Notes under the pieces: generated by a model
Seen by the model: the letters and a program-made list of their open reading frames with translations, nothing else
Databases searched by the model: none
What the model was told of the DNA's origin: nothing
Assembly (NCBI GenBank): GCA_949316235.1
Contig: OX438747.1
Span: 32,770,601 to 32,834,600, forward strand
Reading direction: 5' to 3'
Length of the DNA stretch: 64,000 nucleotides
From: Oegoconia quadripuncta
Lineage: Eukaryota > Arthropoda > Insecta > Lepidoptera > Autostichidae
Shown here: positions 10,911-20,207 of the stretch, piece after piece
How positions within the stretch are numbered: the first letter of the stretch is position 1
Layout: each line of letters starts with the position of its first letter
Translations under genes and position numbers: made by a program

Positions 10911-11549
10911 ACGTCCTGTTTGGTGTAGTGGTTAGAAAGTCTGCTGCTATACCAAATGGCCGCGGGTTCGAATCCCGCTAGGGGCATATGTTTGTATGAT
11001 GAATACAGACATGTGTTTTTTTTTTTTTTTTTTATGCATAACGGGTTGGTACTTGACCTCAATCACACCTGATGTTAAATGAAGATGAGGTCGAAGATGG
11101 AAGCGTACTGACCCGGAAACCCCAACACATTTGGGGGACTGGCTATCTTATCTTTGACAACCGGAACACGACAATGCTATTAACATTGCTGCTTGGCGGC
11201 AGATTTAGATAAGATGGTGGTAGCTAGCCAGGCGGACATTTAAAATGCCCTACCACCAACCAAACCGAGTACTTAAATATGTACCCCGCTGGGGATCGAA
11301 CCCGCGACCTCCGAATCGTAAACCCAATGTTGTTTACATTGAGCCACGGAGGCGGTTAATTACCGAGTGATGGATGTTTTTCATTTATACATGTATTTAT
11401 TTACAAAAAAAACATGTATTTGTACACAAATACCATTGATGAACTACAGTTCATCAACCATCTGGTATCCGTAACACAAGCCTAAATCTTTACTGTGGAC
11501 CTAGATGGCGCTGTGGGTTTGTGCAAAGGCATTAATTTATTTATTTATA
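10911..11549 (+). mobile_element. SINE-B copy interrupted by SINE-A
   Basis: Head acgtcctgtttggtgtagtg and B box ggttcgaatcccgct at 10911-11015; the body resumes at 11358 (gagtgatggatgtttttc) and ends with agatggcgctgtgggtttgt. The intervening 11016-11357 is a reversed SINE-A. Confidence 0.8.
11016..11357 (-). mobile_element. SINE-A, full-length, nested in SINE-B
   Basis: T run (complement of the A tail), the atgcataacgggttggtac block, the ttagataagatggtggtagc block, and the tRNA-like head with B box (ggggatcgaacccgcgacc) ending gagccacggaggcggt. Confidence 0.85.
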
Positions 11550-11956
11550 ATGCATTTTTTCTGTTACTAGGGAAAACTTAAAATCGCTCTAAATTTTGTT
11601 CTCGATACTATTTTTCGAAAATTTCCTGTACTAACTTTTTCGATCTGTGTATATGTACTTTATGCGTATAAGGTTGCATAAATTAATAATCTTTTTATTG
11701 TAATACTTATGTAACAAAATTCAAATCACAAAGAGTAACTTACATAGGTATATGTAAACACTGGTCCTTGAACTGTTTCCTGTGTTTCAGGCGGAAAAGA
11801 GAATAATTTAATAGTCATGTTTAAAATTCGATTGATACAATGGCTTCAGGCAAAGTGTTTCTATGATGTGAAGGAATATTTAAATTATCAGAATGCCATG
11901 TAGAGTGTATTTATTCTAAAAATACCATTAATATATTTGACATTTATTGTTCACAG

Positions 11957-12076
11957 TAAAGCTCCCGGAGGATGAGGGCCCGGTCGGTGCGGGCCGGTTC
12001 ACCATCGGCCCGGCGCCGGAGCCGGACTGGGAGATGGTGCCGCCGGACGGCAAGTGGGGCTGGTGCGTGCTCGTAG
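11957..12076 (+). CDS. MCT exon 1 (in view): N-terminal tail and start of TM1
   Basis: Acceptor ttgttcacag, donor gtag/gtaaat. The first two bases complete a codon from an unseen upstream exon. Peptide KLPEDEGPVGAGRFTIGPAP, then EPDWEMVPPDGKWGWCVLV: a cytosolic tail followed by the SLC16 signature preceding TM1. The signature has Lys where Gly or Ser is usual. The exon is strikingly GC-rich against its surroundings and ends in phase 1. Confidence 0.88.
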
Positions 12077-12087
12077 GTAAATCGTGG

Positions 12088-12570
12088 TATTAACTTAACA
12101 ATAATGTGTGGTGTGGGACTATTACGTCACTCACTCACTCACAACACTCACTCATTTACTTACACTTAACAGTAAAAATATTTTTTTATGTAGTTGTGTG
12201 GGGGCTATTACGTCACTCAATCACAACACCCACTCAGGCATTCAGTCACTAATTTACTTACACTTAACTTAACAATAAAAATATTTTTTCATGTAGTTCT
12301 GTGGGGCTATTACGTCACCCACTCACTCACAACACTCACTCATTTACTTACACTTAACAGTAAAAATATTTTTTTATGTAGTTGTGTGGGGCTATTACGT
12401 CACTCAATCACAACACCCACTCAGGCATTCAGTCACTAATTTACTTACACTTAACTTAACAATAAGAATATTTTTTCATGTAGTTGTGTGGGACTATTAC
12501 GTCACTCACTCACAACACTCACTCACACATTCACTCACACATTCACTCACTCATTTACTTACACACATAC
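12088..12570. repeat. tandem array at the start of MCT intron 1
   Basis: The block ctattacgtcactc recurs near 12117, 12205, 12307, 12391 and 12492, with units of about 87 and 101 bp alternating. Each unit has catttacttacacttaacag or its longer form and an aaaaatatttttt stretch. The first copy of the unit end (attaacttaacaata) lies 14 bases after the splice donor. Open frames across the array are by-products. Confidence 0.85.
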
Positions 12571-12828
12571 ATCCGTGCGCGCTATTTAATACTCCATACA
12601 TATATAAAGATACGCGCGATAAACATAACACTTCTTCCACCCGGGTAAAAAGTTTTGTAAATTTTACTAGTTTTACCCGACTGCCCAACGTAGGAGGATA
12701 ATGTTTTTAACCAGACTCAGGCCCGTATTACAGAATATTACTCAAGCAGAGATCTCCGCTTGAGGACAAATAAAATACAAAAAAATATTACTGAAATAAA
12801 ATATTTGAATTGTATTTATCCTTTCCAG

Positions 12829-12972
12829 GCGCGACGCTGGTCAATATCCTCATCCCTGGCACGATCAAGTCGTTCGGCGTGCTTCTGGTGGAGTTCAATG
12901 ACGTGTTCAACGCGACCCCCTCCGCCTCGTCGGGCATCGTGGCGCTGTGCTACTTCCTCTACAGTAGTTTAG
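12829..12972 (+). CDS. MCT exon 2: TM1-TM2
   Basis: Acceptor tttatcctttccag, donor tttag/gtatgt. Completes G and reads ATLVNILIPGTIKSFGVLLV, EFNDVFNATPSASSG, IVALCYFLYSSLG. This gives TM1 with the conserved Lys in TIKSFG, the short outer loop, and TM2. It starts needing two bases and ends in phase 1, matching exons 1 and 3. Its last 62 bases plus the donor are the founder of the 80-bp array that follows. Confidence 0.9.
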   Translation, partial: ARRWSISSSLARSSRSACFWWSSMTCSTRPPPPRRASWRCATSSTVV

Positions 12973-13940
12973 GTATGTTCTGTCTCATAACGCGACCCCC
13001 TCCGCCTCCCCGGGCATTGTAGCGCTGTGCTGCTTCTTCTACAATACTTGAGGTATGTTCTGTCTCATAACGCGACCCCCTCCGCCTCCCCGGGCATTGT
13101 AGCGCTGTGCTGCTTCTTCTACAATACTTGAGGTATGTTCTGTCTCATAACGCGACCCCCTCCGCCTCCCCGGGCATTGTAGCGCTGTGCTGCTTCTTCT
13201 ACAATACTTGAGGTATGTTCTGTCTCATAACGCGACCCCCTCCGCCTCCCCGGGCATTGTAGCGCTGTGCTGCTTCTTCTACAATACTTGAGGTATGTTC
13301 TGTCTCATAACGCGACCCCCTCCGCCTCCCCGGGCATTGTAGCGCTGTGCTGCTTCTTCTACAATACTTGAGGTATGTTCTGTCTCATAACGCGACCCCC
13401 TCCGCCTCCCCGGGCATTGTAGCGCTGTGCTGCTTCTTCTACAATACTTGAGGTATGTTCTGTCTCATAACGCGACCCCCTCCGCCTCCCCGGGCATTGT
13501 AGCGCTGTGCTGCTTCTTCTACAATACTTGAGGTATGTTCTGTCTCATAACGCGACCCCCTCCGCCTCCCCGGGCATTGTAGCGCTGTGCTGCTTCTTCT
13601 ACAATACTTGAGGTATGTTCTGTCTCATAACGCGACCCCCTCCGCCTCACCAGGCATTGTAGCGCTGTGCTGCTTCTTCTACAATACTTGAGGTATGTTC
13701 TGTCTCATAACGCGACCCCCTCCGCCTCCCCGGGCATTGTAGCGCTGTGCTGCTTCTTCTACAATACTTGAGGTATGTTCTGTCTCATAACGCGACTCCC
13801 TCCGCCTCCCCGGGCATTGTAGCGCTGTGCTGCTTCTTCTACAATACTTGAGGTATGTTCTGTCTCATAACGCGTTTTCCTCCGCCTCCGCGGGCATTGT
13901 GGCACTGTGCTGCTCCTCTACAACAGTTCCGTCTCATACC
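12911..13940. repeat. 80-bp minisatellite derived from the exon 2 end
   Basis: cgcgaccccctccgcct recurs every 80 bases at 12911 (the exon itself), 12991, 13071 and so on to 13871: thirteen copies including the founder, the last one degenerate. Each unit holds 62 exon-like bases ending acttgag, a gtatgt donor and 12 bases of intron start. Copies 2-12 are nearly identical to each other and diverge more from the exon, which suggests later homogenisation. Reading on from exon 2 gives a stop within the first copy. Confidence 0.95.
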
Positions 13941-14686
13941 AAGCGACATGTGTCGTCTCGACAAAAAAAAATCATTGTTCTTTTTCGTTTTAACTTACAG
14001 ATTATTCAAATTTTAGAGATACTTTATCTCCTCATTTACACTTACGATCCGGAAGAAAATATCTATATCGCGTTTTAGAAACGAATAGCTACATTTAGCG
14101 GTAGCCTATTGAAACTAAACATGTCTATATGTTTTTCTTCAGCAACTGTCTTCCTGCGATACGGTTCTAGGACTAGGGTAGGAGACAGAGTTTAAGTAAT
14201 ATACTTCTCAGTTCTAAATGTAACCTTGTAATAATCAAAGTTCTCAGTTTTAAATGTAACATTGTAATATTTAAAGTTATTCAGGGTTAACACAATGTTG
14301 TCGTTTATCGTGTCTGTTTATAATCGTTGCATGAATTTTTAATTCTATTTTTATATCTTAAATATTTGTACGCCCTAACAGGCAGATTTTGTTGGACTAC
14401 TCACCCATCTACAAAATAAGACCTTTATCTATATACCCAAAATCAAACAAATAAATAATTTTCTATCTTTCTTTCTCAAATAATGATGCCAGGATCACAT
14501 TTGTTTAAATATTATACTACCCATGGTAAAAAATTGAGAGTTCTACAGTGTTTAATGGCATAATATAGAATTTCATTTCATTTCTATATTACTTGAGCAA
14601 TACTAACAATAGGAGTGTGGACAGTCGAAACTTGATCCTTTATCCCCTTATTCCTTTCGTAAAACTTTGTTCACGTATGCTTTCAG
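13941..14686. other. rest of MCT intron 2
   Basis: AT-rich. A roughly 45-base segment is duplicated in place (ttctcagttctaaatgtaac at about 14206 and ttctcagttttaaatgtaac at about 14242). No exon seen. Confidence 0.5.
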
Positions 14687-14813
14687 GTCCGTTATCGTCG
14701 ATCCTGTCAGTGAAGTGGTCGTACCGGACGGTGACGCTCATCGGTGGCAGTTTCGCGGCGTTCGGCATGATATTCAGCAGTTGGGCTTTCTCTATCAGTT
14801 ATTTGTATTTTAG
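14687..14813 (+). CDS. MCT exon 3: TM3 to early TM4
   Basis: Acceptor cgtatgctttcag, donor ttttag/gtaagt. Peptide (G)PLSSILSVKWSYRTVTLIGG, SFAAFGMIFSSWAFSISYLYF. This matches the GPxSS...R.V...GG region of SLC16 TM3, with the conserved loop Arg. It needs two bases at its start and ends two bases into a codon. Its 3' end (ctttctctatcagttatttg plus donor) is echoed in the array downstream. Confidence 0.9.
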
Positions 14814-14899
14814 GTAAGTATTGTTAAGTGTACCTACAATAAAGAGTAGGTGCTGCACAAGGGTTGTACTTATATTTTACTCCTCCAAATGTTCCCAAC

Positions 14900-17500
14900 T
14901 TTGGAGGATTACAGGAGTGTGACATAGGAACTGCGAGAGCCTTATATTTTTTCTTTGTATTATGTTTCTTTGGTGCGAGACTTTCTCGACAGTTACTTGT
15001 ATTTTAGGTAAGCCTAGTTAATATACCTCCAAAGGAGTCGTAAGGGATGTACCTTTATTCTACTCCCTTAAATGTTCCTAACTTTGTTGGATTACAGGAG
15101 TGTGACACATGGACTGAGCCCAAGATATTTTCCTTGTTCAATATTATGTTGTTTCTTTGGTATGAGGTTTTCTCCAGTTACTTATACTTTACTCATCCAT
15201 ATGTTCCCAACTTTGTTGGATTACAGGAGTGTGGCACAGAGACTGAGCCCAAGATATTTTCCTTGTTCAATATTATGTTGTTTCTTTGGTATGAGGTTTT
15301 CTCCAGTTACTTATACTTTACTCATCCATATGTTCCCAACTTTGTTGGATTACAGGAGTGTGGCACAGAGACTGAGCCCAAGACATTTTCCTTGTTCAAT
15401 ATTATGTTGTTTCTTTGGTATGAGGCTTTCTCTACCAATTACTTATACTTTACTCATCCATATGTTCCCAACTTTGGAGGATTACAGGAGTGTTAGGACC
15501 TGCGAGAGCCTTATTTTTTCCTTGTATTATATTTCTTTGGTGCGAGACTTTCTCTAACAGCTACTTGTAATTTATGTAAGCCTAGTTAACATACCTCCAA
15601 AATAGGAGTCGTAGGGGATGTACCTATATTCTACTCCCTTAAATGTTCCTAAATTTGGTGAATTACAGGTGAGTGGCACAGGGACTGAGCCCAAGATATT
15701 TTCCTTGTTCAATATTATGTTGTTTCTTTGGTATGAATGAGGTTTTCTCTAACAGTTACTTATATTTTATTCATTCATATGTTCTCAACTCTGTTGGTTT
15801 ACAGGAGTGTGACACATGGACTGAGCTCAAGATATTTTCCTTGTTCAATATTATTTTGTTTCTTTGGTATGAGGTTTTCTCTAACAGTTACTTATATTGT
15901 ACTCATTCATATGTTCTCAACTCTGTTGGTTTACAGGAGTGTGACACATGGACTGAGCCCAAGATATTTTCCTTGTTCAATATAATGTTGTTTCTTTGGT
16001 ATGAGGTTTTCTCTAACAGTTACTTATATTGTACTCATTCATATGTTCTCAACTCTGTTGGTTTACAGGAGTGTGACACATGGACTGAGCTCAAGATATT
16101 TTCCTTGTTCAATATTATGTTGTTTCTTTGGTATGAGGTTTTCTCTAACAGTTACTTATATTGTACTCATTCATATGTTCTCAACTCTGTTGGTTTACAG
16201 GAGTGTGACACATGGACTGAGCCCAAGATATTTTCCTTGTTCAATATTATGTTGTTTCTTTGGTATGAGGTTTTCTCTAACAGTTACTTATATTGTACTC
16301 ATTCATATGTTCTCAACTCTGTTGGTTTACAGGAGTGTGACACATGGACTGAGCTCAAGATATTTTCCTTGTTCAATATTATGTTGTTTCTTTGGTATGA
16401 GGTTTTCTCTAACAGTTACTTATATTGTACTCATTCATATGTTCTCAACTCTGTTGGTTTACAGGAGTGTGACACATGGACTGAGCCCAAGATATTTTCC
16501 TTGTTCAATATTATGTTGTTTCTTTGGTATGAATGAGGTTTTCTCTAACAGTTACTTATATTTTATTCATTCATATGTTCTCAACTCTGTTGGTTTACAG
16601 GAGTGTGACACATGGACTGAGCTCAAGATATTTTCCTTGTTCAATATTATGTTGTTTCTTTGGTATGAGGTTTTCTCTAACAGTTACTTATATTGTACTC
16701 ATTCATATGTTCTCAACTCTGTTGGTTTACAGGAGTGTGACACATGGACTGAGCTCAAGATATTTTCCTTGTTCAATATTATGTTGTTTCTTTGGTATGA
16801 ATGAGGTTTTCTCTAACAGTTACTTATATTTTATTCATTCATATGTTCTCAACTCTGTTGGTTTACAGGAGTGTGACACATGGACTGAGCTCAAGATATT
16901 TTCCTTGTTCAATATTATGTTGTTTCTTTGGTATGAGGTTTTCTCTAACAGTTACTTATATTTTATTCATTCATATGTTCTCAACTCTGTTGGTTTACAG
17001 GAGTGTGACACATGGACTGAGCTCAAGATATTTTCCTTGTTCAATATTATTTTGTTTCTTTGGTATGAGGTTTTCTCTAACAGTTACTTATATTGTACTC
17101 ATTCATATGTTCTCAACTCTGTTGGTTTACAGGAGTGTGACACATGGACTGAGCCCAAGATATTTTCCTTGTTCAATATAATGTTGTTTCTTTGGTATGA
17201 GGTTTTCTCTAACAGTTACTTATATTGTACTCATTCATATGTTCTCAACTCTGTTGGTTTACAGGAGTGTGACACATGGACTGAGCTCAAGATATTTTCC
17301 TTGTTCAATATTATGTTGTTTCTTTGGTATGAGGTTTCCTCTACCAGTTACTTATATATATTTTAACTAAATATATTTATTGTACCTCCAAAGAAGGAGT
17401 AGGAGGATGTACTTATATTCTACTCCTCTAAATGTTCCTAATTATTGTTTTTTTGGTGTGAGGCGTTTTCTAGTCATTTGTATTTTAGGTGAGCATAGTT
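14900..17500. repeat. 132-bp minisatellite with higher-order structure, MCT intron 3
   Basis: The core unit is 132 bp, with a 136-bp variant carrying an extra aatg (gtatgaatgagg). Each unit has ggttttctctaacagttact (like the exon 3 end), a polypyrimidine/acceptor-like tggtttacag/gagtgtg, and tattttccttgttcaatatt. About 16 units are regular and edge units are diverged. Variants alternate (gagctcaag or gagcccaag). One run of variants (ttattttgtttc, then ttcaatataatg) recurs exactly 1196 bases apart (15851 and 17047), so nine units were duplicated as a block. Near 15007 and 17488 the edge units still carry ttttag/gtaagc or ttttag/gtgagc donors. Since 132 is divisible by 3, long frames run through it; they are not taken as genes. 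Confidence 0.93.
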
Positions 17501-17640
17501 ATTATACCTCTAAAATAGGAGTATAGCATAAGGGATGTACTTATATTTTACTCCACTAAATTTTGGTGGATTACAGGAGTGGGGCGGGCACAGAAACTGA
17601 GGCCAAGATCTTTTCCTTGTTTAATATTATATTTCTTTTA

Positions 17641-17800
17641 TGGCCGTGTGGTGGTGGCAGGATAGGATAGTCAAAGCCGTCTCTTCCCGTGGATGCCGTG
17701 AAAGAGACCCAGGGGTCGTGAGCATAACAGCATGGACCAGTGATGGGCAGCATGGACAAAATCGGCGATCCAGTTTCCACCAGTTTGTAAGCTGCATGCT
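17641..17800. repeat. dispersed repeat fragment
   Basis: ggataggatagtcaaagccg, gtctcttcccgtggatgcc and cagtgatgggcagcatggac resemble a Lepidoptera repeat containing a cccgtggg segment. A related theme is seen at 18840 and 45700. Weak call. Confidence 0.3.
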
Positions 17801-17911
17801 CTTTTAGATTGTATATTGCTCGTCTCCAAACAAAATACCCATCAGGTCATAATCTGAAAAAACCATACGAACCGATTTCTAGACGTTTCTTCTTTATACT
17901 TCTGTATTGAA

Positions 17912-18115
17912 GACGACTGATTGGCGTAGTGGATAGGTACACTGCGAAACCAATGGTTGCGGGTTCGAATCCCGCTAGGGGCAAGTGTCTGTTTGATGAA
18001 TACGAACATAATTATTATCGAGTCGTGGATGTTTATACAATTCGTTTTGTCGTATCCATAGTTACAGGCTTTGCTTAGTTTCGGTCTAGAGTGGCCGAAA
18101 TATATATTTATTTAT
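17912..18115 (+). mobile_element. SINE-C copy
   Basis: gacgactgattggcgtagtgg head, B box ggttcgaatcccgctagggg, body ending ggctttgcttagtttcggtc and ccgaaatatatatttattta. Confidence 0.75.
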
Positions 18116-18207
18116 GGAAAGTGGCTACGCTGTTTAGTCCATGTGCTGTTATTGTAAGTCTGAATGTAAAGACTGGGGCACAATTTTTTTCTTTTTTTTT
18201 GTTCAAG

Positions 18208-18387
18208 TTTCGGAGCCATGGTTGGGATAGGAGCCGGTCTCGCTTTCCCGCCAACGGTGTACATAGTGACGTCATACTTCGTGAGGCTCCGGGGGCTCGC
18301 CAACGGGATCTGCATGTCGGGGTCCGCGTTCGGTAGCATCATACTGCCGCCCGTGTTGCGGTACTTGTTAGAGACGTATGGATACAA
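18208..18387 (+). CDS. MCT exon 4: TM4-TM5
   Basis: Acceptor ttttttgttcaag, donor tacaa/gtgagt. Peptide FGAMVGIGAGLAFPPTVYIV, TSYFVRLRGLANGICMSGSA, FGSIILPPVLRYLLETYGY. The YFVRLRGLANG string is the SLC16 motif at the start of TM5, and GYK before TM6 is typical. It needs one base at its start and ends two bases into a codon, fitting both neighbours. Confidence 0.92.
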
Positions 18388-18839
18388 GTGAGTTGGTGAA
18401 GTAGTATTGGGGTTTGACAGAAGTTTTTTTTTTAATAATTACTACCGACTTTCACTAAAGCGCTTATTACACCGTCGTAAACCGAATACTAATTCGGCAT
18501 ACATTGTTGGTTGAAGTAAGGATATTCAGGGGGCGAAACTAGTCAGTTAAATCAGACTCTGAGTAGTCTGATCTGAATTACACGAACAGCCAAGGCATGG
18601 AACGTGCCTTCTCTTTTTTACCCACTAAAACCCCGCGGCGACCTTCCTCTCCCCGTTCGCGTCCGACGACTACATTGATGGAACGCCCTCTCTGCATCAG
18701 TCTTTACATAACGTCATTCAGATCATATTGTTAAATCAAATATATTAAAGAAATTACTAAATATACATACATAACGTCTCGAAAGCAATCCCAAATGGGG
18801 TGGTCAGAGATATTCCAAACAATAGTGTTTGAGTGTTAC

Positions 18840-19040
18840 AAAAATTCCAAAAATCAAAAGATTAATGATTGAAACAACATCCACTGTTCACCTTATGAAA
18901 TATACAGAAATGCACACGTGACAGAGGTTGCGGGAAATGGTGGAAAACTATCGATGTTTTTGGTGGAAAGTCCCTTAGTCGCCTTTAACGATTCCCACGG
19001 GAAGAGACGGGTTGATTCTCTTATAACTTAATTTCCATTC
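18840..19040. repeat. dispersed repeat, inverse copy at 45700
   Basis: gcacacgtgacagaggttgc, gtttttggtggaaagtccct and cccacgggaagagacgggtt correspond to the complement of the segment at 45700-45880 (aacccgtctcttggggcgaa, ccaccaaaaacgtttcaaca). Confidence 0.5.
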
Positions 19041-19334
19041 ATACTTTCTCCTTCAAATAAATAAAGGCCTGCTACCTTAACTGTGTTGCGGACTGTACAT
19101 TGTTCAGAAAAAGAATGGTGAGAATTTTCAGTTTTTTTTTTAATAAGAGAAGTAGATTTGTTGAGCTGAAAGATTTGTTACTTAATGTTGTCGTTAAAGA
19201 GAGAAAAGAACAAGAAGAAAACATCAAAGACAATTCGCAAAATGGTAGTTAAGAGGAATAATACATAATTTCTTTAAGAAATCTTAACTCCTGCATTATA
19301 ATATAACTTTTTATATTTCATTTTTATATTAGTT

Positions 19335-19383
19335 GATGAGTCTTTGTCCAGCAGTGGACGTCTTTCGGCTGTTATGATGATGA
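19335..19383 (+). repeat. LINE end fragment
   Basis: gtctttgtccagcagtggac, gtctttcggctgttatgatg: the stub of a LINE end also seen at 25640. It lies about 45 bases upstream of the exon 5 acceptor. Confidence 0.45.
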
Positions 19384-19425
19384 ATCGACGGAGGCGGTCA
19401 ACTTATATTCTGATTCCCTCAACAG

Positions 19426-19552
19426 AGGCGCCGTTCTGATCCTGGGCGGGATAATGCTGAACGTGTGGGCGGCGGCGCTACTCTTCCAACCAGTTGAGGA
19501 GCACATGGTGAAGAAGTACAAAGACCCTGAGGAGGAAGAGGATATCCCTCAG
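19426..19552 (+). CDS. MCT exon 5: TM6 and start of the central loop
   Basis: Acceptor gattccctcaacag, donor cctcag/gtacgc. Peptide (K)GAVLILGGIMLNVWAAALLF, QPVEEHMVKKYKDPEEEEDI PQ. TM6 followed by an acidic cytosolic stretch. It ends in phase 0, which is what both alternative terminal exons need. This is the last exon shared by the two isoforms. Confidence 0.92.
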
Positions 19553-19886
19553 GTACGCAGCAAGACTGGATCTCTCGTTTGGATAGAACGCAGGATTTAT
19601 TGTGTGTTACGGGGATTAGCGAAGTTAGGAACCTTAGGCCCCTTAGGTCTCCAATTTTGGGCAGTTATCCATGTAGACCTCGGATTTGTGGATTTGTATC
19701 AGATTAATGGCCATTGGTTTACGCACGGAAGTGTCACTGGCGGTCACCCATCCAAGGATTGATCATCGCAGACGTCTGCTTAACTTCGCTAATCGAATGT
19801 GTTGGTATCGACATTATCCATAGGTTTTGGGGAGTTTTTTTTTTCGGTTAAACGACCGACTTCAGGAAGGTGTCGCTCTCTGGCTC

Positions 19887-20207
19887 GTATTAATAAAATT
19901 TCTCAAGATTGAGATCAGTCCTGTGATCGCTCTCAAGTAAACGTGTTGATTAAATAAACCTAACTTCAGACCTGAAAAGCATGTGCATACTCCAGCAGTA
20001 CTCACTTGAGAGGTGTGCCGAGTTTCACGTATTAATAAACCAAAAGCTATCGCCGCTGAGGCGAATAGTTGAGAAATGTTCTCAGCTGAGTAGACCTCGT
20101 TTATAAATTTGCACGGAGCTTGAGATAACGTCAACTTCTTAAGACGCATCTCCGGTGACACAGCCTCAAGACTTGTATTGCGATTGGTTTATTAAAACGA
20201 GCCTCTA
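19887..20207 (-). mobile_element. MITE-G copy 2
   Basis: Reversed copy: ctcgtattaataaaatttct at one end and tgcgattggtttattaaaac at the other, with gcagtactcacttgagaggt and ctcagctgagtagacctcg inside. Confidence 0.7.

Noticed and set aside
12194..12701. Frames across the tandem array in intron 1
   Set aside because: His/Ser/Leu-rich repeat translation of ctcactcac tracts. It lies between two well-supported exons of the transporter.
15047..17366. Long open frames of 149-287 codons in the 132-bp array
   Set aside because: They arise because the repeat unit is a multiple of three and lacks stops. Two or three frames are open at once, the peptides are pure repeats, and the region is intron 3 of the transporter.
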